Of a stretch of DNA of 27,500 nt, positions 1 through 10,355 are shown one piece after another. A model generated the notes under the pieces. The model saw only the letters and a list, made by a program, of their open reading frames with translations. It was not told the DNA's origin and made no database searches. Position numbers and translations under genes: made by a program. Within the stretch, counting starts at the first letter, position 1. Each line of letters begins with the position of its first letter. Source of the DNA: Stramonita haemastoma (taxonomy: Eukaryota; Mollusca; Gastropoda; Neogastropoda; Muricidae); the NCBI GenBank assembly GCA_030674155.1, contig CM060317.1:42228909-42256408 (forward strand), in the 5' to 3' direction.

Positions 1-1
1 C

Positions 2-1582
2 AAACCCCCTGAACACCAAGATAAAGACCCACCAATACTAAGGTGTGAAGTAGATGCAGCTATTAGACAATTGAAGAAGGGGAAGTCCCCTGGAATCGAT
101 AACATCCCAGCTGAACTCATAAAAAATGGAGGGAATGAAACAGCAAGGCGATTCACAGAACTTTGTCAGAAGATCCACGACACCAAAGAATGGCCAAAAG
201 AATGGACACAGTCTCTTGTAATACCCCTGCCAAAGAAAGGAAACCTCAAACAATGCCAGAACTACAGAACCATCAGTCTCATAAGTCATCCTAGCAAGAT
301 CATGCTGCAGGTAGTCCTCAACAGACTGAAAAACCAAGCAGAACAACTCCTGGCAGAAGAACAAGCCGGCTTTAGACCAAAACGCAGCACAATGGAACAA
401 ATTTTCAATCTGAGAATTCTGATAGAGAAGCATCTCCAACACCAAAAAGACTTGTACCACAATTTCATAGACTTCAAAAAGGCCTTTGACAGGGTATGGC
501 ATGACGGCCTCTGGCAAGTACTCAGGCACTTCAACATTGACAGCTGTCTAATTGAAGTCATCAAAGCTCTGTACGAGAACGCAGAAAGTGCAGTTTTTAT
601 GAATAATCACGTGGGCGAGTTCTTCAAGACCACGGTTGGGGTTCGCCAGGGCTGCCTTCTCTCACCTGTACTCTTCAACCTCTTCCTCGAAAACATCATG
701 ACAGAGACACTGCAAAACCACCACACTTCCATCTCCATTGGTGGAAGACCCCTTTGCAACCTCAGATTTGCAGATGACATTGACCTCATGGGCAGCAGCA
801 AACAAGAACTCCAAATCCTCACAGACAATTTAACAGATCGAGTGAGCGCATACGGCATGGAGGTCAGTACAGAGAAATCAAAGATCATGGTCAACAGCGC
901 GAGTAATGACATCACGGAAATAAAGATGAATGGAGAAACACTAGAAGAGGTGAGCCAATTCAAATACTTAGGCTCCATCCTAACAAAAGATGGCACATCA
1001 AACAATGAAGTGAAAGCTCGCATTGCAACAGCAACATCTGCTCTAGTCAGACTCGAGAAGATCATCAGAAGCAACAACATCAGCTTCTGCACCAAATACC
1101 ACCTTTACAAATCCCTCGTGATATCTATCCTCCTATATGGCTGTGAATCATGGACTCTGACAGCAGAGTTAGAGAGGAGAATCCAAGCATTCGAGAACAA
1201 GTCCCACAGAAGACTCCTCAAAATATCATACAAAGAACACAAGACCAATAACTATGTGAAAGAAGAAATCAAAAAGCGTGTGGGCCCCCAAGAGCCTTTG
1301 CTCTCCACCATAAAGAGGAGAAAGCTGATGTGGTTTGGTCACACCACAAGACACAACACCCTAGCAAAAACCATCCTGCAAGGAACAGTCGAGGGCAAGA
1401 GAAGAAGAGGCCGCCAAAAGAAATCATGGGTTGACAACATCAAAGACTGGACCGCCCAACCCCTGCAACACCTCCTACTAGCCACACAGGATCGTGAAGC
1501 ATGGAAAAAGATCTCTGTTGCGTCTTCTCTCATGTCCCCCCTACGTCCTTTGGGACATGGGACTGAGTGTGAGTGTGTGTGA
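2..1582 (+). CDS. RTE-like LINE ORF2, C-terminal part (reverse transcriptase), 5' end outside window
   Basis: This is a reverse transcriptase of a non-LTR retrotransposon, which copies its own RNA at a nicked chromosomal target. The frame is open from base 2, so the protein continues beyond the left edge; the TTG at 71 is not a real start. About 526 codons are uninterrupted. The RT motifs appear in order: GKSPGIDNIPAELIK, the NYRTISL block, AGFRPKRST, DFKKAFDRVWH, VRQGCLLSPVLFNLF and the catalytic FADD at 767-778. The C-terminal part has LLYGCESWTL and MWFGHTTR blocks and ends SLMSPLRPLGHGTE, a tail style I know from RTE-type elements in invertebrates. The last codons run into a short TG-rich tail near 1565-1590, the probable 3' end. 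The endonuclease would lie outside the window. The LINE assignment is certain; the clade is probable only. Confidence 0.85.
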   Translation, partial: KPPEHQDKDPPILRCEVDAAIRQLKKGKSPGIDNIPAELIKNGGNETARRFTELCQKIHDTKEWPKEWTQSLVIPLPKKGNLKQCQNYRTISLISHPSKIMLQVVLNRLKNQAEQLLAEEQAGFRPKRSTMEQIFNLRILIEKHLQHQKDLYHNFIDFKKAFDRVWHDGLWQVLRHFNIDSCLIEVIKALYENAESAVFMNNHVGEFFKTTVGVRQGCLLSPVLFNLFLENIMTETLQNHHTSISIGGRPLCNLRFADDIDLMGSSKQELQILTDNLTDRVSAYGMEVSTEKSKIMVNSASNDITEIKMNGETLEEVSQFKYLGSILTKDGTSNNEVKARIATATSALVRLEKIIRSNNISFCTKYHLYKSLVISILLYGCESWTLTAELERRIQAFENKSHRRLLKISYKEHKTNNYVKEEIKKRVGPQEPLLSTIKRRKLMWFGHTTRHNTLAKTILQGTVEGKRRRGRQKKSWVDNIKDWTAQPLQHLLLATQDREAWKKISVASSLMSPLRPLGHGTECECV

Positions 1583-1589
1583 AGTAGGC

Positions 1590-2717
1590 TTTTGCCGGAG
1601 GGAGAGAGGAAGGTCGTTCCAGATCGATGGACCAGAAACAGAGAAAGAGCGGCGGCCAACGGTAGATAGGTTGAATCTGGGTATTCTTAAAGACAAAGTA
1701 TCTGCCGAGGAGCGGAGGGAGTGAGAAGGTGTGTACAAGTGAAGACATTCACAGAGGTAGGAGGGTGCAGTATTGTGGAGACATTTGTAACAGAGGGTAT
1801 TGATCTTGTAGTTTACTCTCTGTGGTACGGGCAGCCAATGGAGAGATTGCAAGAGAGGGGGAATGTGCTCGGATTTTTTCTTTCTGAGGACCAGGCGAGC
1901 TGCAGAGTTTTGTATACGTTGAAGGGAGTGGATGGATGATGCTGGCAGACCAGCCAAAAGAGAATTGCAATAGTCCAGACGTGAGAGAATAAGAGAAGTG
2001 ACAAGTTTGGATGTTGCATCAGTGGACAGGTACTTACGAATTGCGCTAATACGCCGTAGTTGATAGTAGCATGACTGACAGGTTTGGGTAATGAATTTTT
2101 GCATGGAGAGAGTGTTGTCGACAACGACTCCTAGATACTTCACAGAAGTGGATAGCGGAACTGACGAATATTGCCGAATTCTATTGAAGTTGTTGGAATG
2201 GAGGAGAGTTTGTGTTTGGTGCCTACGAGCATGGCTTCGGTTTTATCTGCATTTAGTTGTAATTTGTTTTGTATCATCCAGTGTTGGATATCTTGAAGGC
2301 AGTTGGTCATATTTGTCAAAAGAGAAGGAAGATTTTCAGGTGTGTCACTGCTTTGAATCTGCGAGTCATCGGCATAAAAGTGGTAATTGATATGATGACG
2401 GTCTATTATATGTGACAATGGAGCAGTATAGAGGGTAAAAAGAAGAGGGCCCAGAACTGATCCCTGAGGGACACCGCATTCCAGTATGGCAGGTGCTGAT
2501 TGAATCTTGTTTACTGCAACAGTATGGACTCGGTCTGCTAGGTATGAGGTGAACCAGGAGAGGGCTGTGCCTTTAATGCCAAACATGTTTTGGAGACGGG
2601 AGAGAAGAATTGAATGGTCTATAGTGTCAAAGGCAGCAGATAAGTCGAGGAGAGTAAGAAGGGAGATTTTCCCCGAGTCGGAAGCATGGAGAAGCATGTT
2701 TAGAGTATGAACCAGGG

Positions 2718-2718
<1 letters not shown>
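1590..2718 (-). pseudogene. CR1/L2-like LINE reverse transcriptase fragment, truncated at both ends
   Basis: Read on the minus strand, 2718 to about 2140 encodes LDLSAAFDTIDHSILL, the VPQGSVLGPLLF block and the catalytic YADD (2365-2376). The protein continues in another frame from about 2150 to 1590 with SVKYLGVVVD, SRLDYCNSLLAGLP, LHWLPVPQRVNYKI and WNDLPLSLRQKP. A one-base frameshift near 2155-2165 separates the halves. The palm and thumb arrangement and the LDYCNSLL and LHWLPV blocks are typical of the CR1/L2 group. The N-terminal RT motifs and endonuclease are missing because the element stops at a (TA)n tract. The last 15-20 residues and the 3' UTR are missing because it stops at the tail of the neighbouring plus-strand LINE. 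It is dead. Confidence 0.82.

Positions 2719-2787
<69 letters not shown>
2719..2787. repeat. (TA)n microsatellite
   Basis: Almost pure TA dinucleotide tract with one phase slip near 2750. It abuts the 5' truncation point of the minus-strand LINE fragment. Apparent tyrosine/isoleucine-rich reading frames here are translation of the repeat. Confidence 0.98.
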
Positions 2788-2789
<2 letters not shown>

Positions 2790-2848
2790 CATTTTTTTAG
2801 CCCTTACAATAGGAACTGGTAAGAGGGAGGAATTTCCTCCACAAGACT

Positions 2849-3365
<517 letters not shown>

Positions 3366-3369
3366 TTCA

Positions 3370-3972
3370 TTAAGTACACAAGCTGGTTTTAAATCTCGCA
3401 AAATTAGATTCACATTTTAGGAGCTCCGGAATGTTATTCCATAGCCATCCTCCAGAATGCATAAGGCTAGATTTATAAAGATTAATTGTTGTGAAAGGAA
3501 CATTTATTTTGTGTGAATGTCGATAACTATTATAAGTAAATATATTCCTAAGAGAATGCGGAGTCTTACCAAAGAGTACTTTATACATGAGAATGCTTTT
3601 ATTGTATATCAATTTGGCTGGGAGGGGAAGTATATTTGCTTGTTTATAGTCAAAGTCTGTTAGAGTAGATGACTTTTTAATTACGATTCTAATGGCTCTT
3701 TTGTGAACGCTAAGCAAAGGTTTAAGTACATTTTTACTCGTTAGATCCCAGAGTGTAGATGCATAATTAATGTGAGATTGTATATATGCATAAAAGAATA
3801 GTTTCCTATCATGTAAACTGAAAAAGTTCTTTATTCTTCTAAACTGATACAGTTTTGATGTTATATTTCTGGACATTTTTTCTTAAGTGTTTTGACCATG
3901 TGAGGTCATTATCTACAGCTACACCTAAAACTTTATGATTCGTTACTTCATCGACTTTTACATTAGAAATAT
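3370..3972 (-). pseudogene. CR1-like LINE (outer element), C-terminal half of the RT ORF
   Basis: Minus-strand protein with VTNHKVLGVAVDNDLTW followed, after a one-base frameshift in the A-run near 3876-3882, by NITSKLYQFRRIKNFFSLHD, INYASTLWD and WNNIPELL. This is the RT thumb and C-terminal region of a CR1-type LINE, ending at the stop at 3370-3372. The upstream part lies beyond an inserted LINE: the segment 5223-5505 encodes the preceding residues, and the two join in frame when the insertion and one copy of its target duplication are removed. It is interrupted and frameshifted, so inactive. Confidence 0.8.
3961..3972. repeat. Target-site duplication, left copy (cattagaaatat)
   Basis: Perfect 12-bp match to 5211-5222. 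The two copies bracket the inserted minus-strand LINE at 3973-5210. Confidence 0.93.
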
Positions 3973-5210
3973 CATCATGGCTTGGCTTCGCGAACGAAGA
4001 TTAAGGGCACTGTCCACGTCTGGTGCAGGCTCGCTGGTGGCTGTTCAGTCCAATGCGTGACAAACCCGGCCGCAGCGGCTGGAGGAGAAAGTTGATTCTG
4101 GGGTTGATGTAGGGGGGACGCGGTTCTTCCTCTTCATTCGCTTCTCCTTAAGGGTGGCTCTGCGATTGTCCTCAAAGGAGGAGACCGATTGATGCATAAT
4201 GTGTCGCCAGGCCTGCTGGTCAGCAGCAAGGACTGACCACTGGTTATGGTCTATGAGGCAGGCTGACAGAGATTTCTTCAGAGTCGTTAAATCTCTTCTT
4301 TGGTGCGCCTCTGTAGCGGTGTCCGGTGGAAAGTTCACCATAGAGAACCATCTTCGGTAGGCGATGGTCCTCTATTCTAGAGACTTGCCCTGCCCAGCGT
4401 AGCTGCGTTTTCAGCAACATGGGCTCAATGCTGGTGATCCCTACTTGCTCCAGCACTTCAGCATTCGTGATAAAATCGCTCCAATGGATGTCGAGGATGG
4501 AGCGGAGACAGCGTTGTTGGAAGCGCCCCAGAATTTGCAGGTGGTGTCTGTATGTGACCCATGACTCAGAGCCGTACAGGAGGGTGGTCAGTACCACGGC
4601 TCTGTAGACACTGATCTTGGTGTCTTTCTTCAGGTGTTTGTTTTTCCAGACACGGTGGTAGAGTCTGCCCAAAGCACTGTTTGCCTTTGCTAGCCTGTTG
4701 TCTCTCTTCAATCTTTGCATCAGAGGAGATTGTGCATCCCAGGTAGGTAAACTGCTGGACTGTCTTCAGTTCTGTCTCACCAATTGTAATGTGAGGTGGG
4801 TGGTACGCTACCTGAGGTGCGAGCTGGTAGAGAACCTCTGTCTTCTTCAGGCTGACTTCGAGTCCGAAGAGCTGGGCTGCCTCTGCAAAACAGGATGTTA
4901 CATGCTGCAGGGCGGTTTCTGTGTGGGCTACAAGGGCAGCAGCATCAGCAAAAAGTAGCTCTCGAATTTGTTGCTCCAGGGTTTTGGTGTGGGCCTGAAG
5001 ACGCCGCAGGTTGAATAGGCTGCCATCTGTGCGGTAGCGTATGAAAACTCCATCTTCGTCATCAAGATCTTCTGTGGCCCGCTGAAGCATCATGCTGAAG
5101 AAGATAGTGAAGAGGGTTGGTGCAAGGACGCAGCCCTGCTTCACCCCGTTTGTGATTGAAAAAAGGCTCTGAGAGGTCGTTGCTGTTTCTGACTTGGCCA
5201 CGCTGGTCTT
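3973..5210 (-). mobile_element. 5'-truncated LINE inserted into the CR1-like LINE; RT C-terminal half plus zinc finger
   Basis: Minus-strand LINE of 1238 bp. From its truncated 5' end at 5210 it encodes FSITNGVKQGCVLAPTLFTIF, then an altered catalytic box LLFADAAALVAH (FADD in relatives, so the second Asp is Ala) and FTYLGCTISSD. After a frameshift near 4720 come LYGSESWVTY, LRWAGQVSRIEDHRLPK and VLYGEL, and after another near 4330 LKKSLSAC and AWRHIMHQ. The C-terminus encodes a C2HC-type zinc finger: SRCGRVCH in one frame, then IGLNSHQRAC after a one-base shift near 4050. The 3' end carries a short ATGATG-type tail. A perfect 12-bp duplication flanks it. I recognise the family from marine invertebrates but cannot name the clade (RTE-like at best). 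It was dead on arrival or soon after. Confidence 0.85.
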
Positions 5211-5222
5211 CATTAGAAATAT
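5211..5222. repeat. Target-site duplication, right copy (cattagaaatat)
   Basis: Identical to 3961-3972. It lies immediately 5' (in element orientation) of the inserted LINE. Confidence 0.93.
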
Positions 5223-5502
5223 ATAGAGAGGGTAATGACCGGGTGAGATTTTGACGCTTTTGTATGTTGGTAATCAACATAAATTTCTTTTTTTGGAGAT
5301 GACGAGACAGTGGTTTAGGTGAGTCCACTGAATAAGGTCATTGATACTTTTTTGCATTGTATGATAAACCTCATGAGCATCAGAGTGCGTTTTTTCAAGG
5401 GTGGTGTCATCACCAAACATGTCGCATTGAGTACCTATGGATAAAGGAAGATCATTGATGCAGAACAGAAAAAGTCGGGACCCAAAACTGAACCTGAGGC
5501 AC

Positions 5503-5504
<2 letters not shown>
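5223..5504 (-). pseudogene. CR1-like LINE (outer element), middle part of the RT ORF
   Basis: Minus strand, upstream half of the element that resumes at 3972. It encodes a GSVLGP-type block (in one frame GASGSVLGP, frame-disrupted), FLFCINDLPLSIGTQCDMF and the catalytic box FGDD (FADD in relatives). Next come INDLIQWTHLN and, after a frame change near 5330, LITNIQKRQNLTRSLPSLYISN. The next residues, VKVDEVTNHKV, are found at 3972 going down, which proves the two pieces are one element. Its 5' end is truncated exactly at a (GA)n tract. Confidence 0.8.

Positions 5505-5593
<89 letters not shown>
5505..5593. repeat. (GA)n microsatellite
   Basis: Nearly pure GA tract directly adjoining the truncated 5' end of the CR1-like LINE. 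Confidence 0.98.
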
Positions 5594-5595
<2 letters not shown>

Positions 5596-5815
5596 ATGAC
5601 CCTCATGTTTACCAGGGGACTCACTTACTTATTCCATTTAGTCATCAACTTTTTGCATTTGCAATGAGCTAGTGAAACCTACAATGAAAAAAGGCACAGA
5701 ACATCATCTTTTTTTCCCCTCACTGTATAAGTTTTCAAGAACTATCATATATCAATTGAAGATACCAAACTAACTGCGTCCTGAAAGAGAAAACGTTCAA
5801 CCGAACGAACGATCA
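5594..5815. other. Unassigned spacer
   Basis: I see no conserved coding sequence or repeat structure here. Confidence 0.5.
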
Positions 5816-6235
<420 letters not shown>

Positions 6236-6376
6236 AAGAAGAATACGAATACGAAATGTTTATTCAGATTAGGCCATAGCCCCCAACTGAAGGGGTGATC
6301 ATTTACATAACAATGTAAATCATTGCATTTTCAATCAGAAAATATAACACCAAATCATATCATATCATGTAATACT

Positions 6377-6949
6377 TTACGACATAGCAGCATCCAGTCG
6401 TTTTAAGGCTTTATAAATGTATAATGCTAAGTTATTCAACACATTTTCATTTTTTGATGCCATAAGTACATTGAACCGGAAACGACACGGATCTTTATAA
6501 TATTTTGGTTGGATAAATTTGATCCTCAGGTCATAAAGAACAGGACAAGATAACACAAAGTGTATTTCATTTTCTTCTGAGCTATGGCATAGACGGCATA
6601 TTGTTTTATCTGTTAACCTGTTGTATCTAAACCGATGACTTGCAATAGCTGATACACCTAATCTAAATTTTGTCAAAGCACTTTTAACATATCTGTTCAT
6701 TTCAATTTCTGTATATGGTTCAACACTATTTGTAACTTTAAACATTCTATATTCCCTAAATCTACTACTGTTTTCTACATGGTCATGCCAGTCCTGTCAC
6801 CTGCAGTCAATGATTCTTTGTTTGAAACATTTAATAAAGCTCCCAACATCCTCAACACCCTGATTATCCCAAACATATGCAAATCCATAAGTACTTAGAC
6901 ACATCCGCACATTTGTAACCCAAGTCTTTTTACCGCTAATATCCAGATT
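6377..6949 (-). pseudogene. Copy A1 ORF2, C-terminal segment with CCHC zinc knuckle
   Basis: Minus strand from 6949: NLDISGKKTWVTN, YVWDNQGVEDVGSFIK, CFKQRIIDCR, then an in-frame TGA near 6797 where copy A2 has Trp (tgg), then QDWHDHVE, ALTKFRLGVS and the knuckle C-x2-C-x8-H-x4-C (CRLC...H...C). It ends at 6377 with LALYIYKALKRLDAAMS, closely matching the last residues of A2 (LSLYIHKALTRRNIAIS). A C-terminal CCHC knuckle is common in L1/Tx1-type ORF2 proteins and is thought to help RNA binding. The nonsense codon and the upstream insertion make it non-functional. Confidence 0.85.
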
Positions 6950-7012
6950 CTTGCTCATTTCCTGCATCCCTCCACTATATGCACATGAGAACCGCGCGCA
7001 GCCCCTACTGTC
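6950..7012. repeat. Left terminal region of the DIRS-like element
   Basis: Positions 6950-6990 are the outer part mirrored in the ICR. About 33 nt ending near 7012 (gcacatgagaaccgcgcgca and onward) are the inverted repeat shared with 11745-11777 at the right end. An 11-bp direct repeat ctactgtccag follows at 7006 and about 7031. The leader continues to about 7290 and includes a 25-nt A-run at 7226-7250. Confidence 0.85.
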
Positions 7013-7293
7013 CAGTTCGTGTCTAGCCGAGCTACTGTCCAGACGTTTATCATATCGCCTCTCGCTGTGTCGGCAACGCCCATCACTATCAGGAATCTCA
7101 GCACTAGCTATAATAGTTTCTAGACCTTGCTTTTCTTGGTTTGTTTTATTTTGTGTATAACTTGGGGTTGTTGTTGTTTTTTGTAGTGCTTGTGAAATCT
7201 GTTTTTTTGTGGAAAAGTTTCTGGGAAAAAAAAAAAAAAAAAAAAAAAAAGGAGATCCATTCTGTGGACTACACCAGTGACCAGGATTTGGTT

Positions 7294-8346
7294 ATGGAGT
7301 CAGAATCCTATGAAGAAGAACCACATGCTGGCACCTCTGCTGAACCCTCGGTGAAAAGGGAACCATCTCTCCAGACATTTTTTCAATCATTCAGAACCTT
7401 TCCAAAAGAATGGACAATTTTGAAAGAAGTGCACCGCACACCAAGAAGAGAAAAATTAGCACTGACGCTGATAAACCCCTCGCTGAGAATGAAGGGAAAA
7501 GAAAGAAGGCAGGCAGCGATACAGAATTTGTCACCGACAGTGTTTCTGATAAGGCAGAGGAACTGGAAAAAGAGCTGATAGCAGAAGCTACAGAGGAGGA
7601 GGATGACGATATTTTTGCTGAAATGGCATCATCTTTTGACCATAATGAAGAAAAAGGACCACCGGTCTCAGGAAAATTGGCAAAGCTGCTTGAATCCAGA
7701 TTTGGATCAAAACTTCCAGACAGAAAGCTGAGGGAAAAACTGACAAAGTACCCGATTCCCGAAAATTGCGCATACCTGGGCGTTCCCCGAACAAACCAGG
7801 AAGTTTTTTTCTGTCCTCAAGCCCTTCACTAGAAAGACAGACATTCGGATGGCAAATACACAGAAAACACTGTCAAAAGCTGCCATAGCCATAACCCTCT
7901 GCACCAACCGACTTTTGAGGGTAAGAGATAACATCTCAGGGCAGGATGCCACTACAGTACGCAGTGAACTGACCGGATGCATAGCTCAACTTTCAGATGC
8001 CCTTGCCCTCACAGGTCACGCCAACCATGACCTGTCCCAGAAACGGAGAGACATGCACCGACCCTGCCTACCCCGTGAACTCTCTGGCATATGTGCACCG
8101 CAGGTTGCCATGACCCCAGAACTACTGTATGGCTCTGATTTTCACAAATGTCTAAAAGAAGTGCAAGAGTCCCAGAAACTCGGTCAGAACATGCGTGGTC
8201 AGCAAAAGAGGAGCACGTGGCAGCATAACAACAGTAGCTCTTTGTTAGGCCGGAAGCCGTGGAGGCAGGGGCAGGGGGGGAGATCCTTCGGTCAAGGAAA
8301 CAAAGTGTTTTGGAAGAAGGGTCAGAAAAACAGCCACCGGCAGTAA
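7294..8346 (+). pseudogene. Gag-like ORF of the DIRS-like element, two frameshifts
   Basis: The likely start is the ATG at 7294 (MESESYEEEPHAG), which follows a leader with an A-run. The frame breaks at a six-T run (7378-7383), continues with NLSKRMDNFERS and an acidic segment (EATEEEDDDIFAEM), and reaches YPIPENCAYLGVPRTNQEV. It breaks again in a seven-T run (7804-7810) and continues RKTDIRMANTQKTLSKAAIAI to the stop at 8344-8346. The C-terminus is Gly/Gln/Lys-rich and basic, fitting an RNA-binding tail. The PENC...VPRTNxE block followed by an helical region is what I recall of DIRS gag proteins. Both breaks lie in homopolymers, so they could be decay or sequencing error. It would form the particle that packages element RNA. 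Confidence 0.75.
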
Positions 8347-8407
8347 CTCGATCTTTGACAGAACCGCCCTCCCTTCTGGAAACAAGGTTAGTGAGTTTGA
8401 ACTTTGC

Positions 8408-10336
8408 TTGCCTTCTTTGTGTGCTTATCTTGAAATGAAGCATGATAACTTTAAAGCAGGAAGCATAAAGGAAAAGCTGTCGCACTGGAATGAACTAACT
8501 TCTGACCCTGATGTACTTGAAACAAGCACTTTTGATGATTGCCCAGTAGACATAAAGCAAAGTTCGCAAAGGTTGTTTAGCAAGCGTGAAAACTATGCTG
8601 TTGACTCTGAAATAAGAAACTTGTTGAAAAAAGGTGTGATAAAAGAGTCTTTACCTGAATCAGGACAAGTTGTCTCACCTATCTTTGTTAGGGAGAAAAA
8701 AGACGGATCATTTAGAATGATTTTAAATCTGAAAGCCCTGAACAAAAATGTGGAATATAAGAAATTTAAGATGGAAACAATATATACAGCTTTGGATCTA
8801 GTTACACCAAATTGCTTTTTCGCATCAATTGATCTGAGAGATGCATATTACGTCATAGCAGTAGAGGAGACTTTTCGGAAATATCTGAAATTCAGATGGA
8901 GAGAAAAACTGTACTGTTTTCAGGCAGCTGCTATGGGACTCAGTCCGATTCCCAGAAAATTCACAAAACTCATGAAACCTGTCCTAGCACGCTTACATGA
9001 TATGGGTCACCTGATCACTTCATTCATTGATGACAGTTTGATTGTGGGAGAGACTGAAACAGAAGTTGTACAGTGTGTGGTAGACACGATACAATTATTA
9101 GACTCTCTAGGTTTCTATGTACATGAAAAGAAATCACAGTTCATGCCTGTGCAAGAAATCACCTACCTGGGTTTCAAAATAAACTCAACAGACATGACAG
9201 TCACACTGACAGATGAACGGAAACAAAAACTGCTGTGTGCATGCATTCTATTATTCAATCAGGAAAGTACAACTATAAGATCTCTGGCATCTTGTATTGG
9301 ACTAATGGTTTCTTGTTTTCTTGCTGTGCCAATGGGTCCTTTGTACTACAGAGCACTTGAACAAGATAAGTGTTCCGCACTTAAACTAAGCAAGGGGAAC
9401 TGGGAAAAGCCTGCTGTGTTGTCAGCTGAAGGGAAGACAGAGCTGGAATGGTGGATTAATAACATAGACAAGCAAAAGGCTCCCATTCAGAGATCAGACC
9501 CCACCATTACTATGAAGACAGACAGTTCACGTACAGGATGGGGTGCTTGGGTTGTTGACACCAAATCACAAACACAAGGCATGTGGAGTGAGAAAGACAA
9601 AGAAGGACACATAAATGCTTTGGAGCTATTAGCTGTCTTTTTTGGTCTCAAGTCTTTGTTGCATGACCAACGTAATGTTCACATAAGAATTATGACTGAT
9701 AACACAAGCACTGTTGGTTGTATTAACAACATGGGTTCGAACAGATCTAAACATCTGAATGATGTATCTCAGCAAATCTGGCATTGGTGTGAAAGCAGAA
9801 ACATATGGCTCAGTGCTGCTCACATTCCTGGTGTTGAGAATGTTGAAGCTGACAGTCTGTCTAGACAGATCCACATTGACACAGAATGGAAACTGGATTC
9901 AATGCTACTTTCTGAGGCTATGAATATTCTTGATATAAAACCTGTCATTGACTTGTTTGCCTCTAGATTAAATTTTCAGTTTTCCAGATATGTGTCTTTC
10001 TTGCCTGACCCAGGAGCATGTGCTATTGATGCATTTAGCATGTATTGGGGAAATGAGACTGTTTATTGTTTTCCACCTTTCAGCATTATATCCCGGGTCC
10101 TGGCAAAGATAAAGAAAGACAAAGCAAGAGGGGTTATAGTAGCGCCAACCTGGAAAAATCAGCCCTTTTGGCCAACACTGATGAAAATTCTCACAGCCAG
10201 ACCTGTCCTCTTGTCAGCCAGAAACACTCTTCTGACACAACCAAGTCAAAAGGAAACAAAACACCCAATGAGGAAAAGCCTGACGCTGCTAGTCTGCAAA
10301 GTGTCAGGGATAGGGATAGACACAAGGCTTTTCTGA
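8408..10336 (+). CDS. DIRS-like polyprotein: reverse transcriptase, RNase H and methyltransferase-like domain
   Basis: An intact 642-codon frame. The TTG at 8408 is only the first possible start; the frame is open further upstream and overlaps the gag end in the +1 frame, so expression by frameshift or from the first ATG (8435) are both possible. RT lies at about residues 60-280, with SIDLRDAYY, AAMGLSPIPRKF and catalytic FIDD (residues 206-209, nt 9023-9034). RNase H lies at about 365-485, with the four acidic residues D372 (TDSS), E406 (ALELLA), D431 (TDNTS) and D482 (EADSLSR). The C-terminal part (about 495-610) has VIDLFASRLN, a CFPPF box and KARGVIVAPTW. This matches the DAM-like methyltransferase domain of DIRS1-group elements, whose role is unknown. 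It would copy RNA to DNA, probably to a circle that the recombinase integrates. Confidence 0.93.
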   Translation: MPSLCAYLEMKHDNFKAGSIKEKLSHWNELTSDPDVLETSTFDDCPVDIKQSSQRLFSKRENYAVDSEIRNLLKKGVIKESLPESGQVVSPIFVREKKDGSFRMILNLKALNKNVEYKKFKMETIYTALDLVTPNCFFASIDLRDAYYVIAVEETFRKYLKFRWREKLYCFQAAAMGLSPIPRKFTKLMKPVLARLHDMGHLITSFIDDSLIVGETETEVVQCVVDTIQLLDSLGFYVHEKKSQFMPVQEITYLGFKINSTDMTVTLTDERKQKLLCACILLFNQESTTIRSLASCIGLMVSCFLAVPMGPLYYRALEQDKCSALKLSKGNWEKPAVLSAEGKTELEWWINNIDKQKAPIQRSDPTITMKTDSSRTGWGAWVVDTKSQTQGMWSEKDKEGHINALELLAVFFGLKSLLHDQRNVHIRIMTDNTSTVGCINNMGSNRSKHLNDVSQQIWHWCESRNIWLSAAHIPGVENVEADSLSRQIHIDTEWKLDSMLLSEAMNILDIKPVIDLFASRLNFQFSRYVSFLPDPGACAIDAFSMYWGNETVYCFPPFSIISRVLAKIKKDKARGVIVAPTWKNQPFWPTLMKILTARPVLLSARNTLLTQPSQKETKHPMRKSLTLLVCKVSGIGIDTRLF

Positions 10337-10355
10337 GGAGACTACCAGTATTCTC

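Noticed and set aside
71..73. Base 71 as the start of the RTE-like protein
   Set aside because: It is a TTG within a frame open to base 2 that already encodes conserved residues (EVDAAIRQLKKGKSPG); the protein begins outside the window.
7226..7250. A-run as the tail of a processed pseudogene
   Set aside because: It lies within the leader of the DIRS-like element, with no upstream retrocopied exon sequence.
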